A stretch of DNA of 64,000 bases from positions 57,612 through 121,611 of the forward strand of contig NZ_DS981495.1 in NCBI RefSeq assembly GCF_000154845.1. Reading direction: 5' to 3'. Made by a program: the position numbers and the translations under genes. This document shows, piece by piece, positions 17,734 through 27,396 of the stretch (the stretch's first letter is position 1; each line of letters starts with the position of its first letter). The DNA comes from Phocaeicola coprocola DSM 17136. Its GTDB lineage: Bacteria; Bacteroidota; Bacteroidia; Bacteroidales; Bacteroidaceae. Under the pieces are notes generated by a model. That model had not been told where the DNA came from. It did not search any database and saw only the letters and a list, made by a program, of their open reading frames with translations.

Positions 17734-18457
17734 CTAAAAACCGGACTGTTTTCCTCATGTTTGGATGTCTTTCTTTAGTGGCTGTGTGGTCTTTGAAAAT
17801 GAAAAATGCTGGTGTTTTAGCGAAAACTTGCCGAACTTTTCTCTAATTTATGTACGAATAGAGAAATGCTTTGTACAAAATATATCGTATTCTTGCAGGA
17901 GATTTACAGTATGCTTTGAAGTGTTAAAAACGATCTGACGAATTCTTAAAAAAATCCGGTTGAAGTTTTTTCGGAAAAAACTTCCCTTGCTTTTACTCTT
18001 TCTTTTAATATATAATAGGAAAGGGTGGCAACACTAGTGGTGCTGTTGTGGCCCGTAGGAGCTTGTAATAGCTTGTAAATAAGTGTGGTAGGTATGCTAC
18101 CTTTTGGGTACACTAGTGGCCCGCCTGCTTTTTGTGTTATAGGAAACTTGCTAAAATCGCAAGTACGGCAGGTGTGTGACATTCCGATTAAAATTTGGAC
18201 TTTCTGATAATTTGCTAGTTGTTTTGTGTATTGTTGTTTGAATTTGTAAGGAATTTTGCATGTTTAAGTGTGATACTGTTTTGTTATAAAAAGGATAAGT
18301 TGGCTTTACTTGAATATTCTGTCTGGAAAGCTGATCGAATAATTAACATAAACAAGTTAATGTGTTGACAAAGTTGAATTTTTATGCTGATTTTTTAATT
18401 TTTTTAGTATATTTGTCTCTGATTTATTAATAACACAAAAACAATTTAAGAAAACGT
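17734..18457. other. Long non-coding region before the TonB/nuclease operon
   Basis: No convincing gene. Between 18020 and 18160 the sequence is repetitive: ACACTAGTGG occurs twice (near 18032 and 18111), AGCTTGTAA occurs twice in tandem near 18060, and GGCCCG occurs twice. A 78-codon minus-strand frame (17946-18182) covers this stretch but has no recognised homology. The right end carries the promoter of the downstream operon. Confidence 0.45.
18408..18415 (+). promoter_or_regulatory. -7 element of the TonB/nuclease operon
   Basis: TATATTTG, an exact TAnnTTTG match, 42 bases before the receptor start codon. The -33 region is A/T rich, without an exact TTTG at the expected spacing. Confidence 0.6.
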
Positions 18458-21166
18458 ATGAAAAATCAATTGAAGCATTTTCTATTGTTTGCGGTGCTTG
18501 TAATTTTTGGTACAGCCACTGCAGTAGCTCAGGCTACATTGAAAGGCAAGATTGTAGATGCGGAAAGTAATGAGCCTCTTATCGGGGCAACGGTTTCCGT
18601 AAAAGGTTCTACTGAAGGTTCTGTAACCGATATCGACGGAGTGTTCTCGTTGAAAATTACAACATCGGGAACTACTGTCGAATTTAAGTATTTGGGCTAT
18701 AAGACCAAAACAATGAAAATAACTCAGAAGGGTACTGTGGATTTGGGTACAGTTTCGATGGAGGCCGATTCACATGTACTGAATGATGTCGTAGTAACTT
18801 CTTCTATTGCGGTAGCACGTAAAACTCCTGTTGCCGTATCAAGCGTGGCAATGGACTTCATCGAAGAAAAACTGGGTACTCAGGAATTTCCTGAAATCCT
18901 GAAATCTACTCCGGGTGTGCATGCCAATAAAGATGGTGGTGGTTACGGTGACTCTGAAATCTATATGCGTGGATTCGGTAATGAGAATATTGCTGTGATG
19001 GTAAATGGTGTGCCGATGAACGATATGGAATGGGGAGGCGTTTACTGGTCTAACTGGTCAGGACTGACTGACGTGACTCGTACAATGCAGACGCAGCGTG
19101 GATTAGGTGCTTCAAAAGTTTCTGCTCCTTCTGTGGGAGGTACTATCAATATCATTACTCAGAGTCTGGAAAGCAAGAAAGGTGGTACAGTATCGTATTC
19201 TTTGGGTAACGATGGTATGAACAAAATCTTGTTCAGTGTTTCTACTGGTCTTACTAAATCAGGATGGGCTATGACTTTGCTGGGTTCTAAGAACTGGGGT
19301 AACGGATATGCTCAAGGACTTGACTTTGAAGGCTACAACTACTTCCTGAATGTCTCAAAACGATTGAATGACGCTCATCAGCTGTCGTTTACAGTATTTG
19401 GTGCTCCTCAAACACATTATCAGCGTAATGGCGCTTTGACAATTGCTGACTGGAAAATGACTGAAGAAGTGTATGGCATTAAGAATTATAAATATAATTC
19501 AACTTACGGTTTTGACAACGAAGGTCGTCGCAGAACCAGTGAGTACAACTCTTACCACAAACCGCAGATCAGCTTGAATCATCAGTGGCAGATTGATGAC
19601 AAATCTTCTTTGAGTACTGTTGCTTATGTTTCTATCGGACGTGGTTATGGTTATTCCGGACAAGGTAACGAATATTACGGATATTCTTATCAGGATTGGA
19701 AAGGTGCCAACTATGGTGTGCTTCAGACTAAGTTCCGTAATCCTGATGGTACATTCGACTATGGAGCCATCCAGGATATCAACGCGGAAAGTGAATATGG
19801 TTCTATGCTTGCCATGAGCTTGTCGAAGAACTATCACAACTGGTATGGTTTGCTGTCGACTTATACCACTAAGTTCGGTAAGTACATCGACTTCTATGGT
19901 GGTGTAGACTTCCGTTATTACAAGGGAACTCATACCAATGAAATTTCGGACTTGTACGGTGGTCAGTATTTCATGGACTCTACTCGTGGTGATGTGTTGG
20001 CTGAAAATAATATCGCAGCTGCCGATCCGATGTGGAAATATGAAAAGCTGGGTGTTGGTGATGTAGTTTACCGTGATTATGACGGACATGTAATGCAGGA
20101 AGGTGCTTTCTTCCAGAGCGAATTCAATAAAGACAAACTTTCGGCTTTCGTTGCCGGTTCATTGTCAAATACTACTTATTGGCGTTACGACCGCTTGTTC
20201 TACGACAAAGCTCATGCTAAATCAGATAAAGTTAGCTTCCTCGGATTTACTGCAAAAGGTGGAGCTAACTACAACATTACTGAAAATCATAACGTTTTCT
20301 TCAACTTGGGTTATATCAGCCGTGCGCCTAAATTCTCTTATGGTGCTTTCATGCAGGCGAATGCAAGTCATGCCATCAACAAGGATGCTAAGAATGAAAA
20401 AGTGCTTTCTTTCGAATTGGGTTATGGTTTCCGCAACAGCTGGTTGACTGCTAATGTCAATGCTTACTGGACCAAATGGCTGGATAAGGCGATGACTAAA
20501 TCTGGTCAGCTGGATAATCAGGAACGTACTGAATACTATATGAACATGACTGGTGTAAATGCCTTGCATAAAGGTGTGGAACTGGATGTGAAGGTTACTC
20601 CGGTAAAATGGTTGGATATTACAGGTATGTTCTCTTTGGGTGATTGGAAATGGGACAGCAATGCTACCGGTTATGCTTACGATGACAAGGGTATGCCGCT
20701 GAAGGAAGACGGTACTCAGGCAAGCGGAATCGGTGCTCCCGATCATGTGTCGGCTTCTATCAACCTGAAGGGTGTACGTGTGGGTGGTTCTGCACAGACT
20801 ACTGCTGCATTGGGTGCAACTTTCAAGATTGGCAAGTCTATCCGTGTTGGTGCTGACTGGACTTATTACGGACGTAACTATGCTTACTATTCATTCAGCG
20901 GAAGTGATTTGAAACTGGGTAAGGAAATCAGTATTGCTGAACCATGGAAAGTACCTGCAGCAAGCCAGATCGATATGAATGCTTCTTATCGTTTCAAATT
21001 GGGCAAACTGGATGCTACATTGTCAGGAAATGTAAATAACTTACTTGACTACCAGTACATCTCTAAGGCATATAATCCTAAATCAGGTGTTGTTTCGGAA
21101 GAAACTATCTACTGTTACTATGCTTTCGGACGTACATATAGTCTAAGACTGAGAGTTAATTTCTAA
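18458..21166 (+). CDS. TonB-dependent receptor with carboxypeptidase-like N-domain
   Basis: 902-residue outer membrane transporter. Signal peptide to about residue 25 (AVAQ), then a carboxypeptidase-regulatory-like domain (about 26-105, LKGKIVDAESNEPLIGATV), a plug (about 120-235, with PVAVSSV and YMRGFGNENIAVMVNG) and a barrel ending in SLRLRVNF. It lacks SusC-type length (about 1000 or more) and has no SusD partner. The next three genes encode a lipoprotein and two nuclease-family proteins, so the likely cargo is a nucleic-acid breakdown product such as nucleotide, nucleoside or phosphate (inference). Confidence 0.9.
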   Translation: MKNQLKHFLLFAVLVIFGTATAVAQATLKGKIVDAESNEPLIGATVSVKGSTEGSVTDIDGVFSLKITTSGTTVEFKYLGYKTKTMKITQKGTVDLGTVSMEADSHVLNDVVVTSSIAVARKTPVAVSSVAMDFIEEKLGTQEFPEILKSTPGVHANKDGGGYGDSEIYMRGFGNENIAVMVNGVPMNDMEWGGVYWSNWSGLTDVTRTMQTQRGLGASKVSAPSVGGTINIITQSLESKKGGTVSYSLGNDGMNKILFSVSTGLTKSGWAMTLLGSKNWGNGYAQGLDFEGYNYFLNVSKRLNDAHQLSFTVFGAPQTHYQRNGALTIADWKMTEEVYGIKNYKYNSTYGFDNEGRRRTSEYNSYHKPQISLNHQWQIDDKSSLSTVAYVSIGRGYGYSGQGNEYYGYSYQDWKGANYGVLQTKFRNPDGTFDYGAIQDINAESEYGSMLAMSLSKNYHNWYGLLSTYTTKFGKYIDFYGGVDFRYYKGTHTNEISDLYGGQYFMDSTRGDVLAENNIAAADPMWKYEKLGVGDVVYRDYDGHVMQEGAFFQSEFNKDKLSAFVAGSLSNTTYWRYDRLFYDKAHAKSDKVSFLGFTAKGGANYNITENHNVFFNLGYISRAPKFSYGAFMQANASHAINKDAKNEKVLSFELGYGFRNSWLTANVNAYWTKWLDKAMTKSGQLDNQERTEYYMNMTGVNALHKGVELDVKVTPVKWLDITGMFSLGDWKWDSNATGYAYDDKGMPLKEDGTQASGIGAPDHVSASINLKGVRVGGSAQTTAALGATFKIGKSIRVGADWTYYGRNYAYYSFSGSDLKLGKEISIAEPWKVPAASQIDMNASYRFKLGKLDATLSGNVNNLLDYQYISKAYNPKSGVVSEETIYCYYAFGRTYSLRLRVNF

Positions 21167-21191
21167 TCACCTGTTTTAAAGAAAAGAATTT

Positions 21192-23645
21192 ATGAAAAAA
21201 ATATTATTTATATCTACAGCATTGTTAGCTTCACTGACTGCATGTGAAGATTACAATGACCAGTTTAACCTCGGCTCTCAGATCTCGGATGTCAAGAAGG
21301 GAGTCGCTATCAAATTGGCTGCAGCAGATTATGCGACAGTTGCCAATAATGCAACCAATAAGGAAATCGCTTTGTCGAAAGATCCTGAAAACGGTACATA
21401 TGTAGCTGCTCTTGAAGCAATTGGTAAAAACAGATATTTTGCAGACAAAACGGAAGCAGAATGGTTCCTGCCAGCTTTTATTACAGAAAAATATCCGCAG
21501 GCTGATGCCGGATCTCGTTTTTCTGTTTCATATAATATGTATAAAGCTCCGTCTACCTATTTGGCCGACTTCAAGAATCTGAAAGAGTATACACTTTCGA
21601 ATGCAGACTACCGGAATGTATGGGGAGAAACTGCATCGGCTACTTACCTTTCTCCGTCTACGATGAAGAAGCTTCCTGAAGTGCTGGCTGGTGCTATGAG
21701 CAATCCTGCCGAAGGAGATATGGTGGCTGTGAATTATGCATATTCAGAATTTGAACCCGGTAGTGGCGGTGGTTCTGTTATTCCGATGGTATACCAGAAG
21801 GTGACTTCATTCGACGGTGAGGGAGGCAATTATGTAATAGCTGCCAAGGCTGACGACGGTAATTACTATCCGTTCGGAAAGCTGGATAAGGAAAGCTATA
21901 ACTATGGATATATGAATCCGTCGCCTATTACAGTTGGTGAAAATGGTGTAATTGCAAATGCCGACGGTGCAGAACAGGTAGTTACTTTGGGTAAGACTGA
22001 TAATGGCTTTACCTTGCTGAACGGTTGGTCGCAGTATATTTACATGAGCGGTACATTCAATAGCTTTAATGTAACTTCATCTGTTCCGACAGAAGGTGGA
22101 GAATGGACCTTGAGTGAAAACGGTGACGGTACATTTGCACTGAAGAATGTTGAGAAAAACAAAACTGTGAAGTTGACGTATGTAAACGAAAAATATAGTT
22201 TCGGTGCTTATCCGGAGTCTACTTATACTTATTTCTCAGATCCGATGAATAAGGAAACTGATAAGTTTGCCATTAAGGATGTAAAATTGCCGGAAGGTTC
22301 TGATTATGTATGGAAAATCGATTCATATGGTTACTATAAAGGTTCTGCTTTCGTAAACAAAAAGAATCTGCCGTCTGAAAGTTATGTGGTATCTTCGGAA
22401 ATCGATCTTTCGAATGCTACTGCTCCGGTGCTGAGCTTCAACCTAGCTATCAACTACCTGAATGGTAACAAGGCTACCGATTTCTTTACCGTGAGAGTTT
22501 CTTCTAATTATACGGGTGATGTGGCAGGCGCTACCTGGACAGACCTGACTTACGATGCATCGAAGGTGGGCAGCTCGTGGACCTTTACCGATCAGTCTAT
22601 CGACCTGAGCCAGTTTAAGGGACAGAAAATCGTGATTGCATACGGCTATAAGAGTACAGACCAGTGCGCTCCGACTGTAGAACTGAAAAACACTTTAGTG
22701 AAAGAAAAAGATGCAAAATACTGGGATGTATGCTTGTTTAAGGAAGTTCCTGAAAACGAAGTAGCTGCTGCTATGATGCGTATGACAACACGTGCATCGG
22801 GTGCTTATGCTAATACTGCTGCATTGTATGTCTACACTAATGGTACATGGGCTGAATATGCTAAAGAAGACGTTAATGTATTAGTTGCTGATCCGAAGTT
22901 CTACGCTGAAATTGGTACTGACTATGTTTCTAAACCGTCTATTATCTTCCCGGTTTATTTGGCACAGAAGTTCCCGTATGCAGTGAAGGGAGAACAGGTA
23001 GCTGTAGTCTATAAGAAGACTGCCGACAGTAACCCGATTGTTGAAGAGTATACATTCAACGGTGGATGGGCTGCTTCTACTAACTACTCTACACGTACTA
23101 CTATCTTCGAAAAAGCTGCCGACGGTACATATACAGCACAGGCTGGTGTTTATCTGGACGAAGCGCTGACTGGTGGCAATGACGGAGGATTTACTGTACA
23201 GGATATTGCACTGACAGGTGTAAGTTATGTATGGAAGAGTGATGCAAGCTATGGATGGAAGGCTTCAGCGTTTATGAACAATACGAACAATGAAACTGAA
23301 AGCTGGCTGCTGACTCCGGCTATCGATTTGTCGGAAGCTATGACACCTCAGCTGTCATTCGAAGAAGCTCATAAGTTCCTGAACGGTAATCCGCTTTCTG
23401 AATACATGATGGTAAAAGTTTCTACTGATTATATAGACGATGTAGAATCTTGTACATGGGAAACCGTTGAAGTTGATGAAACACAGTGGTCTGACGGACA
23501 GAGCTGGGACTTCTACAAAGTAGGTCCTTATAGCTTGAGCGCATATGTTGGTCAGGTTATCCGTATTGCCTTTGTTTACAAGAGCACAAGCAGTGCTGCT
23601 CCTACTTGGGAAATTAAGAATGTTCTGGTAAACGAAGCAGAATAA
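21192..23645 (+). CDS. Choice-of-anchor-J-like surface lipoprotein
   Basis: 817-residue lipoprotein, lipobox TAC (Cys18) followed by EDYNDQ. The N-terminal part (about 20-190) contains a repeated unit that recurs near 520-640 (FITEKYPQADAGSRFSVSY versus FPVYLAQKFPYAVKGEQVAV). Two jelly-roll modules of the choice-of-anchor-J type are seen: VWKIDSYGYYKGSAFVN (about 375) and VWKSDASYGWKASAFMN (about 677), each followed by SFNLAINYLNG- or SFEEAHKFLNG-like strands. The protein is therefore an internal duplication. It takes the place of SusD in the operon and may capture ligand for the receptor 25 bases upstream. No catalytic motif seen. Confidence 0.78.
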   Translation: MKKILFISTALLASLTACEDYNDQFNLGSQISDVKKGVAIKLAAADYATVANNATNKEIALSKDPENGTYVAALEAIGKNRYFADKTEAEWFLPAFITEKYPQADAGSRFSVSYNMYKAPSTYLADFKNLKEYTLSNADYRNVWGETASATYLSPSTMKKLPEVLAGAMSNPAEGDMVAVNYAYSEFEPGSGGGSVIPMVYQKVTSFDGEGGNYVIAAKADDGNYYPFGKLDKESYNYGYMNPSPITVGENGVIANADGAEQVVTLGKTDNGFTLLNGWSQYIYMSGTFNSFNVTSSVPTEGGEWTLSENGDGTFALKNVEKNKTVKLTYVNEKYSFGAYPESTYTYFSDPMNKETDKFAIKDVKLPEGSDYVWKIDSYGYYKGSAFVNKKNLPSESYVVSSEIDLSNATAPVLSFNLAINYLNGNKATDFFTVRVSSNYTGDVAGATWTDLTYDASKVGSSWTFTDQSIDLSQFKGQKIVIAYGYKSTDQCAPTVELKNTLVKEKDAKYWDVCLFKEVPENEVAAAMMRMTTRASGAYANTAALYVYTNGTWAEYAKEDVNVLVADPKFYAEIGTDYVSKPSIIFPVYLAQKFPYAVKGEQVAVVYKKTADSNPIVEEYTFNGGWAASTNYSTRTTIFEKAADGTYTAQAGVYLDEALTGGNDGGFTVQDIALTGVSYVWKSDASYGWKASAFMNNTNNETESWLLTPAIDLSEAMTPQLSFEEAHKFLNGNPLSEYMMVKVSTDYIDDVESCTWETVEVDETQWSDGQSWDFYKVGPYSLSAYVGQVIRIAFVYKSTSSAAPTWEIKNVLVNEAE

Positions 23646-23657
23646 TTTTATAATGTA

Positions 23658-23707
23658 TATCCGCTGGTTCTTTCTCTGCCGAAGGGTGAGAACCGGCGGA
23701 TATTTTT
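23658..23707 (+). terminator. Terminator/attenuator inside the operon
   Basis: TATCCGCTGGTTCT (23658-23671) pairs with 23689-23702 (one G-U pair), then TTTTT. It should make expression of the two nuclease genes lower than that of the receptor and lipoprotein, unless read through. Confidence 0.7.
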
Positions 23708-23739
23708 CTCTTTACTAATGAAATCTAACAGGTTTAGTC

Positions 23740-25023
23740 ATGAAAAAACATTTATTTATTTTAGGACTGGCACTGGCTTTGTTCAATGTCGGTTGTGATG
23801 ATCAGAATACCATACCTAATGGTTATGTACAGACAACTCAGGAAGGAGCATCTACACTTGTTCTGAAAGGATACGAAAATGCTGCATTAGGCTTTTCTGT
23901 ATTCCAACTGGAAGGATTTGATTCTCCGTTTTATATACAGGATAAAAAGTTTGCCGGAAACGCTTACAGTTTTACCCAGGTAGCAGCTGCACGTCTGGAT
24001 GAAATGACAACTGTTCCTGCAAATGTAGAATGGCAGTCGGATGCTACTGTAACAGCTGGTGCGGCTTACTGGGCTCGCTATGCTGCTTCAACGGTATATC
24101 GTTTTGTAAAATTCCGTGTATCTGATATTAATGGAAATAATGTAACGATTGAGTATGTCGTTACCGACCAGACCGAAGAACGTCCGAACGATAATGTCAA
24201 TGCAAATACTGGTTATGATAATGTTTCGGTAACCGGTTATGAAATTCCTCATTTGAATGACCAGAATGTATACGCCGATCATTATGTAACAATGGACGGA
24301 GTACAGATTCTGAACTATGCATTAGAATGGGATAATACAAAACGTCATGCCAACTGGGTAGCTTTTACGTTCGATACTACAACTTCGGCTGATAATGTGA
24401 AACGTACAGATGCCTGGTCCGTAGATCCGAAGCTTCCGGCAGAAATGCAAGTTCAGGAAAGCGATCATAAGAACGACGGTTTTGATAAAGGACACCTGTG
24501 TGCTTCGGAAGACCGTGTGTACCTGAAGGAGGCAAACGATCAGACTTTCTACTACAGCAACATTTCACCTCAGTTGAATGATTTCAATGGTGGTTTCTGG
24601 CGTAAGCTGGAGGCTCGTGTACAGACATGGGGACGTTCTACAGCCGATGGTGTATACGATAAGGTGTATGTTACAAAAGGTGGTACGCTGAATAAGCTGC
24701 TGAAAAACTTCAAAGGTACTACAGTTAATGGTGGTACTCCTACAACAGACGCAAACGGATTTACTATACACGGACTGGCTTGTCCGGAATATTACTATAT
24801 GGCTGTTCTGAGCCAGAAAGACGATGTATTCCATGCTATTGCTTTCCTGGTACCTCATAAAGAAGGTATGACCGAAAATCCTTCGTCTGACGAACTGAAA
24901 GAATATGTGGTTTCTGTAGACAAACTGGAAGAAGAAACAGGCATTGATTTCTTCTGTAATTTGCCTGATGTACTTGAAAATGAGGTAGAGGCTGCTTGTA
25001 ACCTGAATGACTGGGCATGGTAA
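23740..25023 (+). CDS. DNA/RNA non-specific endonuclease lipoprotein (NucA type)
   Basis: 427-residue exported nuclease with lipobox VGC (Cys19). An N-terminal beta domain (about 25-175) precedes the beta-beta-alpha-metal nuclease domain. The DRGH active-site motif appears as FDKGHLCAS (Asp249 to His252, His the general base), followed by the metal-binding Asn motif YYSNISPQLNDFNGGFWRKLE-like segment. This family cuts DNA and RNA of either strandedness. Being a lipoprotein it is held on the outer membrane, fitting breakdown of external nucleic acid. It ends 14 bases before the start of the next gene. Confidence 0.88.
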   Translation: MKKHLFILGLALALFNVGCDDQNTIPNGYVQTTQEGASTLVLKGYENAALGFSVFQLEGFDSPFYIQDKKFAGNAYSFTQVAAARLDEMTTVPANVEWQSDATVTAGAAYWARYAASTVYRFVKFRVSDINGNNVTIEYVVTDQTEERPNDNVNANTGYDNVSVTGYEIPHLNDQNVYADHYVTMDGVQILNYALEWDNTKRHANWVAFTFDTTTSADNVKRTDAWSVDPKLPAEMQVQESDHKNDGFDKGHLCASEDRVYLKEANDQTFYYSNISPQLNDFNGGFWRKLEARVQTWGRSTADGVYDKVYVTKGGTLNKLLKNFKGTTVNGGTPTTDANGFTIHGLACPEYYYMAVLSQKDDVFHAIAFLVPHKEGMTENPSSDELKEYVVSVDKLEEETGIDFFCNLPDVLENEVEAACNLNDWAW

Positions 25024-25037
25024 CAGGAGGCACATAT

Positions 25038-26054
25038 ATGAAAAAATATCTGTTTGCGTTTTTCTGGGTATGTCTGGTAATAGCGGGCTATGCTCAAGAG
25101 CAGAAAGGTACGGTTTACGGAGTTGCCTTTTATAACCTCGAAAATTTGTTTGATACGAAGCACGATGAGGGTAAGAAAGATTATGAATATCTGCCCGACG
25201 GAAGAAATAAATGGGACGATAAGAAATATCAGTCGAAACTGAAAAATATGTCGACGGTACTTGGATCGCTGGCTACCGACAAGACACCTGAGGGGGCTGC
25301 GGTAATAGGCATGGCTGAGGTGGAAAACCGTCATGTGCTGGAAGATTTGCTGAAACAGCCGGCACTGACCGATCGCGGGTATGAGATTATTCATTATGAG
25401 GGACCGGACGAAAGAGGTGTGGACTGTGCTTTCTTTTACAACCCGAAACTGTATACAGTGACAGCTACCAAACTGGTTCCTTATGTATTGGCTCAACCGA
25501 CAGATCGTCCGACACGCGGTTTTCTGATTGCTGACGGTAAACTGGCTGGCGAACGTGTGGCTTTTATTGTAAATCACTGGCCGTCGCGTGGAGCTGAATC
25601 TCCGGCTCGTGAGCGTGCAGGTATGCAGGTACGTGCACTGAAGGATTCGCTGCAACGTCTGGATTCGAAAATCAAGATTGTAATCATGGGTGACATGAAC
25701 GATGATCCTATGGATAAAAGTATGGCAGAAGCCTTAGGAGCAAAGCGTGAAATGAAGGATGTGAAGAAGAAAGATTTATATAATCCTTGGTGGAATACGC
25801 TTGCCGGAGGCGATGGTACATTAAAGTATAGAGGTAAATGGAATTTGTTCGACCAGATTGTTTTTACTGGCAATTTCCTGAACAAACGCCATAAAAAGCT
25901 GAGTTATTTCACTCATGAAATATTCAAGCGTGATTACCTGATGCAAGCGGATGGAAAATACAAAGGCTATCCTTTGCGTACGCAGGCTGGAGGCAGATGG
26001 ATGAACGGATATAGCGACCATCTTCCGACTGTAGTATATTTTATTAAAAAGTAA
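25038..26054 (+). CDS. Exported endonuclease/exonuclease/phosphatase family protein
   Basis: 338-residue protein with a signal peptide (MKKYLFAFFWVCLVIAGYAQ). The start at 25038 is preferred over 25017 because AGGAGG lies 10 bases ahead and the signal peptide begins there. Family motifs are present: FYNLENLFD (Asn), GMAEVENR (metal Glu), NHWPSRG (His), MGDMNDDP (Asp/Asn) and YSDHLPTVV (catalytic Asp-His). Members are DNases, nucleotide or sugar-phosphate phosphatases. Paired with the NucA-type nuclease it may release phosphate or further degrade nucleic acid in the periplasm. Confidence 0.86.
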   Translation: MKKYLFAFFWVCLVIAGYAQEQKGTVYGVAFYNLENLFDTKHDEGKKDYEYLPDGRNKWDDKKYQSKLKNMSTVLGSLATDKTPEGAAVIGMAEVENRHVLEDLLKQPALTDRGYEIIHYEGPDERGVDCAFFYNPKLYTVTATKLVPYVLAQPTDRPTRGFLIADGKLAGERVAFIVNHWPSRGAESPARERAGMQVRALKDSLQRLDSKIKIVIMGDMNDDPMDKSMAEALGAKREMKDVKKKDLYNPWWNTLAGGDGTLKYRGKWNLFDQIVFTGNFLNKRHKKLSYFTHEIFKRDYLMQADGKYKGYPLRTQAGGRWMNGYSDHLPTVVYFIKK

Positions 26055-26081
26055 TACGTTACGTTTTAATGATATAAAAAG

Positions 26082-26120
26082 AAAATAGACCGTTCCGATT
26101 GGAGCGGTCTATTTTCTTTT
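26082..26120 (+). terminator. Terminator of the TonB/nuclease operon
   Basis: AAAATAGACCG (26082-26092) pairs with 26105-26115 and is followed by CTTTTT. It can also serve the converging pyrD-like gene. Confidence 0.85.
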
Positions 26121-26136
26121 TATATCAAACACTTGT

Positions 26137-27129
26137 TTATTTGCATGCTTCTGCAATACGTTTTACGACAAAGGGTCCTTCGTAGATGAACGCTGAGTAA
26201 ATCTGTACCAGATGTGCTCCGGCATTCAGCATGCTGGTTGCTTCTGCTGGAGTCATGACACCTCCTGCTCCGATAATGAGCATTTCTTTAGGAGTATGTG
26301 CAGAAAGATATCTGACAACCTCTATTGATTTATAAATAATCGGTAGTCCGCTGATTCCTCCGGCACCTACGTGAGTGACTTCAGCTTGAGAAGAATGAAT
26401 AAGCAAGGAGCGGTCTTGTGACGGACCGGTTGCGATAAATCCGTCGATATGATGCTGGCGGGCAAAGCTGATAATATCGTCCAGCTTTTCTATAGGTACA
26501 TCAGCCGGAAGCTTCAGAAATATAGGTTTGCCAATCTGCTTCTTTTTGTCTGCTACTGCAATCAGTACGGAACTGAGGATTTCTGGAGCAATGCTTCCCC
26601 AGTTGATTGTATAATAATCGGCATATTCGCTGAAAGTGCTGTACAGATCTGTAATTTCTGCTCTAGCCAGCTCTTCGTCGGCAGGATAATTGGTATTGAT
26701 ATTGACTCCCAATATATATTTCCCGTTTTGTTTCTGCCTCAGATTCTGTAATACCATTTCTTTTCCGGGATTGTTGAATCCGGTACGTGAAATGAGAGCA
26801 TGGTCTTTAGGTAACCGGAATATACGTGGAGAAGGATTTCCATCGACTTTGTGTGGAGTAACCGTTCCCGCTTCTATAAATCCGAAGCCCAGGTCACTCA
26901 GTTCATCGAAACAGTTTGCTTCTTTATCGAATCCGGCTGACAATCCTACACGGTTGCTGAAGTTCAGATTTTGCCATTGGAAGGGAACAGCCTTGGGATG
27001 AAACAGTGAGCGGGTCAGGCTTCTTATTGGTCCCAGATGGCGATATATATGAAGCAGGGTTATAATCTGATCATGGATTTTTTCGGCGTCGATACGGAAC
27101 AGACAGGGACGAATAATTGATTTATACAT
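26137..27129 (-). CDS. pyrD: Divergent class-2-like dihydroorotate dehydrogenase
   Basis: 330-residue flavoprotein. The fold signatures of quinone-dependent dihydroorotate dehydrogenase are visible: RVGLSAGFDKEANCFDEL, FGFIEAGTVTP, SRTGFNNPG, and GAGGVMTPAEATSMLNAGA at the C-terminal FMN phosphate site. Several usually fixed motifs are altered: NIGKN reads NINTN, the SSPNTPGLR active-site loop reads GSIAPE after Asn, and the substrate Lys region is LKLPADV. It may be a paralogue with another substrate rather than the pyrimidine enzyme. It is transcribed alone. Confidence 0.72.
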   Translation of the reverse strand: MYKSIIRPCLFRIDAEKIHDQIITLLHIYRHLGPIRSLTRSLFHPKAVPFQWQNLNFSNRVGLSAGFDKEANCFDELSDLGFGFIEAGTVTPHKVDGNPSPRIFRLPKDHALISRTGFNNPGKEMVLQNLRQKQNGKYILGVNINTNYPADEELARAEITDLYSTFSEYADYYTINWGSIAPEILSSVLIAVADKKKQIGKPIFLKLPADVPIEKLDDIISFARQHHIDGFIATGPSQDRSLLIHSSQAEVTHVGAGGISGLPIIYKSIEVVRYLSAHTPKEMLIIGAGGVMTPAEATSMLNAGAHLVQIYSAFIYEGPFVVKRIAEACK

Positions 27130-27161
27130 AGTGGTAATGGTTTATTTGATTTTTTCCATTA

Positions 27162-27169
27162 CAAAGGTA
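27162..27169 (-). promoter_or_regulatory. -7 element of the pyrD-like gene
   Basis: TACCTTTG on the minus strand (TAnnTTTG), 33 bases before the start codon. No clear -33 box. Confidence 0.55.
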
Positions 27170-27305
27170 CAATATATTCAAGAGAATCTACCATAAAAAA
27201 AAGTTATCCCTTATTACCCGACTGTTAGGTGGCAGCTGTGGAATAATGTATTGAGGATGCGCTGACTGTTATCGGGCAATTGCCAGTGTAGAAGATGAAC
27301 ATAAA

Positions 27306-27348
27306 AAAGCCCTATCAAGACTCCTTTTCGGGGTAATGGTAGGGCTTT
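27306..27348 (-). terminator. Terminator of the SusC/SusD locus
   Basis: AAAGCCCTATC (27306-27316) pairs with 27338-27348 (one G-U pair). On the minus strand it is followed by a short T-run (TTTTTTAT). Confidence 0.75.
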
Positions 27349-27396
27349 GGGTTTCAGAATATGACTTTAATGATTCTGAGATTTCTTTTTACAGAC

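Noticed and set aside
17946..18182. 78-codon minus-strand frame upstream of the nuclease operon
   Set aside because: Lies over the repetitive non-coding stretch; no promoter or family match seen. Kept only as part of the non-coding region.
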